Source of the DNA: Pseudanabaena sp. CAN_BIN31
Lineage (GTDB): Bacteria > Cyanobacteriota > Cyanobacteriia > Pseudanabaenales > Pseudanabaenaceae
Length of the DNA stretch: 6,186 bases
Assembly (NCBI GenBank): GCA_026785865.1
Contig: JAJAZG010000347.1
Span: 1-6,186, forward strand
Direction: 5' to 3'
Shown: positions 4,903 through 6,186 of the stretch, in pieces
How positions within the stretch are numbered: position 1 is the stretch's first letter
How the letters are laid out: every line of letters starts with the position of its first letter
The notes under the pieces: model-generated
The model's database searches: none
Told to the model about the DNA's origin: nothing
What the model saw: only the letters and a program-made list of their open reading frames with translations
Translations under genes and position numbers: made by a program

Positions 4903-6186
4903 TAAGAGACTGAACTAATGCTTCTCCTTGGGCTAAATCAGCCGATCGCAGTTCAATGACTTGCCACGCAGGATTGGCATTGCGGAGCCGATCGCGGATA
5001 TAGCGATCGCGTCTCAAGTTCGCCCCCTTGTGAAAGGAAGCACCATCAATGTAAATAGCCAAGCGTTTTTCTGGTATGGCAAAGTCAGCAACTGAGATTG
5101 GTGCTTCGCCAGTATTGAGAGCTATAGGAACTTGTTTTTGAGGGTGAAATCCATATTTTTCAAATAGCTTTAAAAATTTTAGTTCTAGAGGAGAACCAAC
5201 CCCAGCATCATAGGCTTCAAGCCAAGGTGTTGGATCGTTGAGATCGCCAGTCTTCGCTAAATTTGCTTGGGGAGAACTTTGAATAATTTCTTCAAGGGTA
5301 GGAACTACTACTAACCAGTTTAGATATTCGTGGTGACGCTGATTTTGGTAAGTCTTGAGGCATCGATAGCAAGCCGTCACACAAGTGGGATCGTGATCGA
5401 GATGTTCGAGAGCGTTACGGGCAACTAGATCGAATTGAGTCGCAATGCGGCGCAGATATCCACTGCCGCCAAGACTAGGATCGATAAAGGTGAGGGAAAC
5501 TGAGCGATAGCGTTTACCATCTTGCTCAACTTTCCAAGAGCCTTCAAACTCAAACTCAATTTCAGAGCCATCGAGCATATAGCAATGCTGCATCCCCATT
5601 TTTAGAGCATAGCCAAGGGATAAACCCCATGTCTTGAGTTGAATGTCATCAAAGTCATAAGGCACTGGCAGCATTAATCTTAGGGTTTCTGCTTTTTCGG
5701 TGGTAACGATCGCTAGTGGTAAGGGAGGTTGACTAGCAAGGGTGCAACTAGGATGATGACCATAGAAGTTCTGATTATTGACATCGCTTTTAACATTTGT
5801 TTTCCTTCTGCTCTTTTGATTTTGAGCATCTTGATCAGGGTTACTCAGTAGATGTCCACAGGCGCTACAGATGGCATAACCTTTTGCCTTATTGTGTAAT
5901 AGGGCTACACCTGATTTGTTATCTGTGGGTGTTGGAGGTAAACCTTCATTAAGCCAACGTACTTCTTCATCTTGGCGCAGAATTAAAGACCATCCTGATG
6001 CTAGAGACCATCTTCCTGTAATCCGTCCATCCCATTGCGGCTGAATGCTGACTAAGTTGCGTGCGGCATAGCGCTCTTCTTCGTCAAGAATTGGACTTTC
6101 ATCGGGTTTAGCTAGAAAACCAGCAAATTCATAGGCAGGGATTAACTTCCCAATTGAATCAGATTGGCAGCGCGGACAGGTTGGAC
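4886..6186 (-). CDS. DUF1998 (helicase-associated, zinc-binding) protein with C-terminal PD-(D/E)XK nuclease-type domain; 5' end outside window
   Basis: The minus frame is open from the right edge to TAA at 4886-4888, giving the last 432 residues. The Met at 5674 is internal, since DUF1998-type features continue upstream of it. In order from the edge: a CPRC pair (residues 3-6); CSAC (106-109) and GHHPSC (142-147), likely zinc ligands; the DUF1998 core with IDPSLGGSGYLRRI (234-247) and C268, C272, C275 in CVTACYRCLKTYQNQ; then a linker. A separate domain at about 327-418 follows: SPLELKFLKLF (E334), VADFAIP (D367), LAIYIDG...H (D380, H385), RRDRYIRDRLRN, and a final strand QVIELR. This matches the DUF559/Vsr-like endonuclease fold, although the usual E of EIDG is Y here. 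DUF1998 occurs in DISARM DrmB, Druantia DruE and MrfA-type helicases; which applies here cannot be seen, because any helicase domain lies beyond the edge. A DNA-processing role, probably in defence, is inferred. Confidence 0.82.
   Translation of the reverse strand, partial: PTCPRCQSDSIGKLIPAYEFAGFLAKPDESPILDEEERYAARNLVSIQPQWDGRITGRWSLASGWSLILRQDEEVRWLNEGLPPTPTDNKSGVALLHNKAKGYAICSACGHLLSNPDQDAQNQKSRRKTNVKSDVNNQNFYGHHPSCTLASQPPLPLAIVTTEKAETLRLMLPVPYDFDDIQLKTWGLSLGYALKMGMQHCYMLDGSEIEFEFEGSWKVEQDGKRYRSVSLTFIDPSLGGSGYLRRIATQFDLVARNALEHLDHDPTCVTACYRCLKTYQNQRHHEYLNWLVVVPTLEEIIQSSPQANLAKTGDLNDPTPWLEAYDAGVGSPLELKFLKLFEKYGFHPQKQVPIALNTGEAPISVADFAIPEKRLAIYIDGASFHKGANLRRDRYIRDRLRNANPAWQVIELRSADLAQGEALVQSLKNNVS

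Noticed and set aside
4886..6186. Naming the gene drmB or druE
   Set aside because: Only the DUF1998 part and a nuclease-like tail are visible. DrmB lacks such a tail as far as I recall, and the diagnostic helicase region and partner genes are outside the window.

Overview
The window looks cyanobacterial. It carries seven perfect HIP1 octamers (GCGATCGC at 163, 333, 962, 1678, 1901, 1973 and 5003), has moderately low GC, and contains a STAND NTPase/TPR architecture common in filamentous and colonial cyanobacteria. Genus cannot be fixed from the sequence alone.

Layout. (1) Positions 2-1613 (+) hold a two-gene redox operon. The first gene is the 3' part of a glutathionyl-hydroquinone reductase (Xi-class GST), open to the left edge. 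Seven bases later comes a DHRS1-type short-chain dehydrogenase/reductase. (2) Positions 1614-1806 are a short spacer with one HIP1 site and no promoter or terminator I can defend. (3) Positions 1807-4489 (+) hold a conflict/signalling module in two overlapping frames: an NTPase ORF (N-terminal effector-associated-type domain, NB-ARC-like ATPase, winged-helix region) and then a 459-aa ORF with nine 42-residue TPRs. Homologues known to me carry these parts on one chain. Here they are separated by a 14-nt overlap in a different frame, with a good Shine-Dalgarno sequence in front of the second start. (4) Positions 4490-4885 are non-coding between convergent genes. They contain a compact MITE-like element with perfect 19-bp terminal inverted repeats and flanking TAGGTA direct repeats, nested inside a second, degenerate inverted repeat. 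(5) Positions 4886-6186 (-) are the C-terminal 432 residues of a larger protein, open through the right edge. It has zinc-binding cysteine pairs and a DUF1998 region like those of helicase-associated defence proteins, fused to a C-terminal PD-(D/E)XK (DUF559/Vsr-like) nuclease-type domain. A 20-bp tandem duplication covers its stop codon.

Reading. The left part is ordinary metabolism. The right two thirds resemble accessory or defence DNA: a STAND sensor of the NLR/Avs kind beside a DUF1998-nuclease protein, with a mobile-element remnant between them. Whether these two units cooperate cannot be decided here, because the N-terminal half of the DUF1998 protein and its upstream neighbours lie outside the window. 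The strongest points for follow-up are the split STAND/TPR gene, the DUF1998-nuclease fusion and the MITE.
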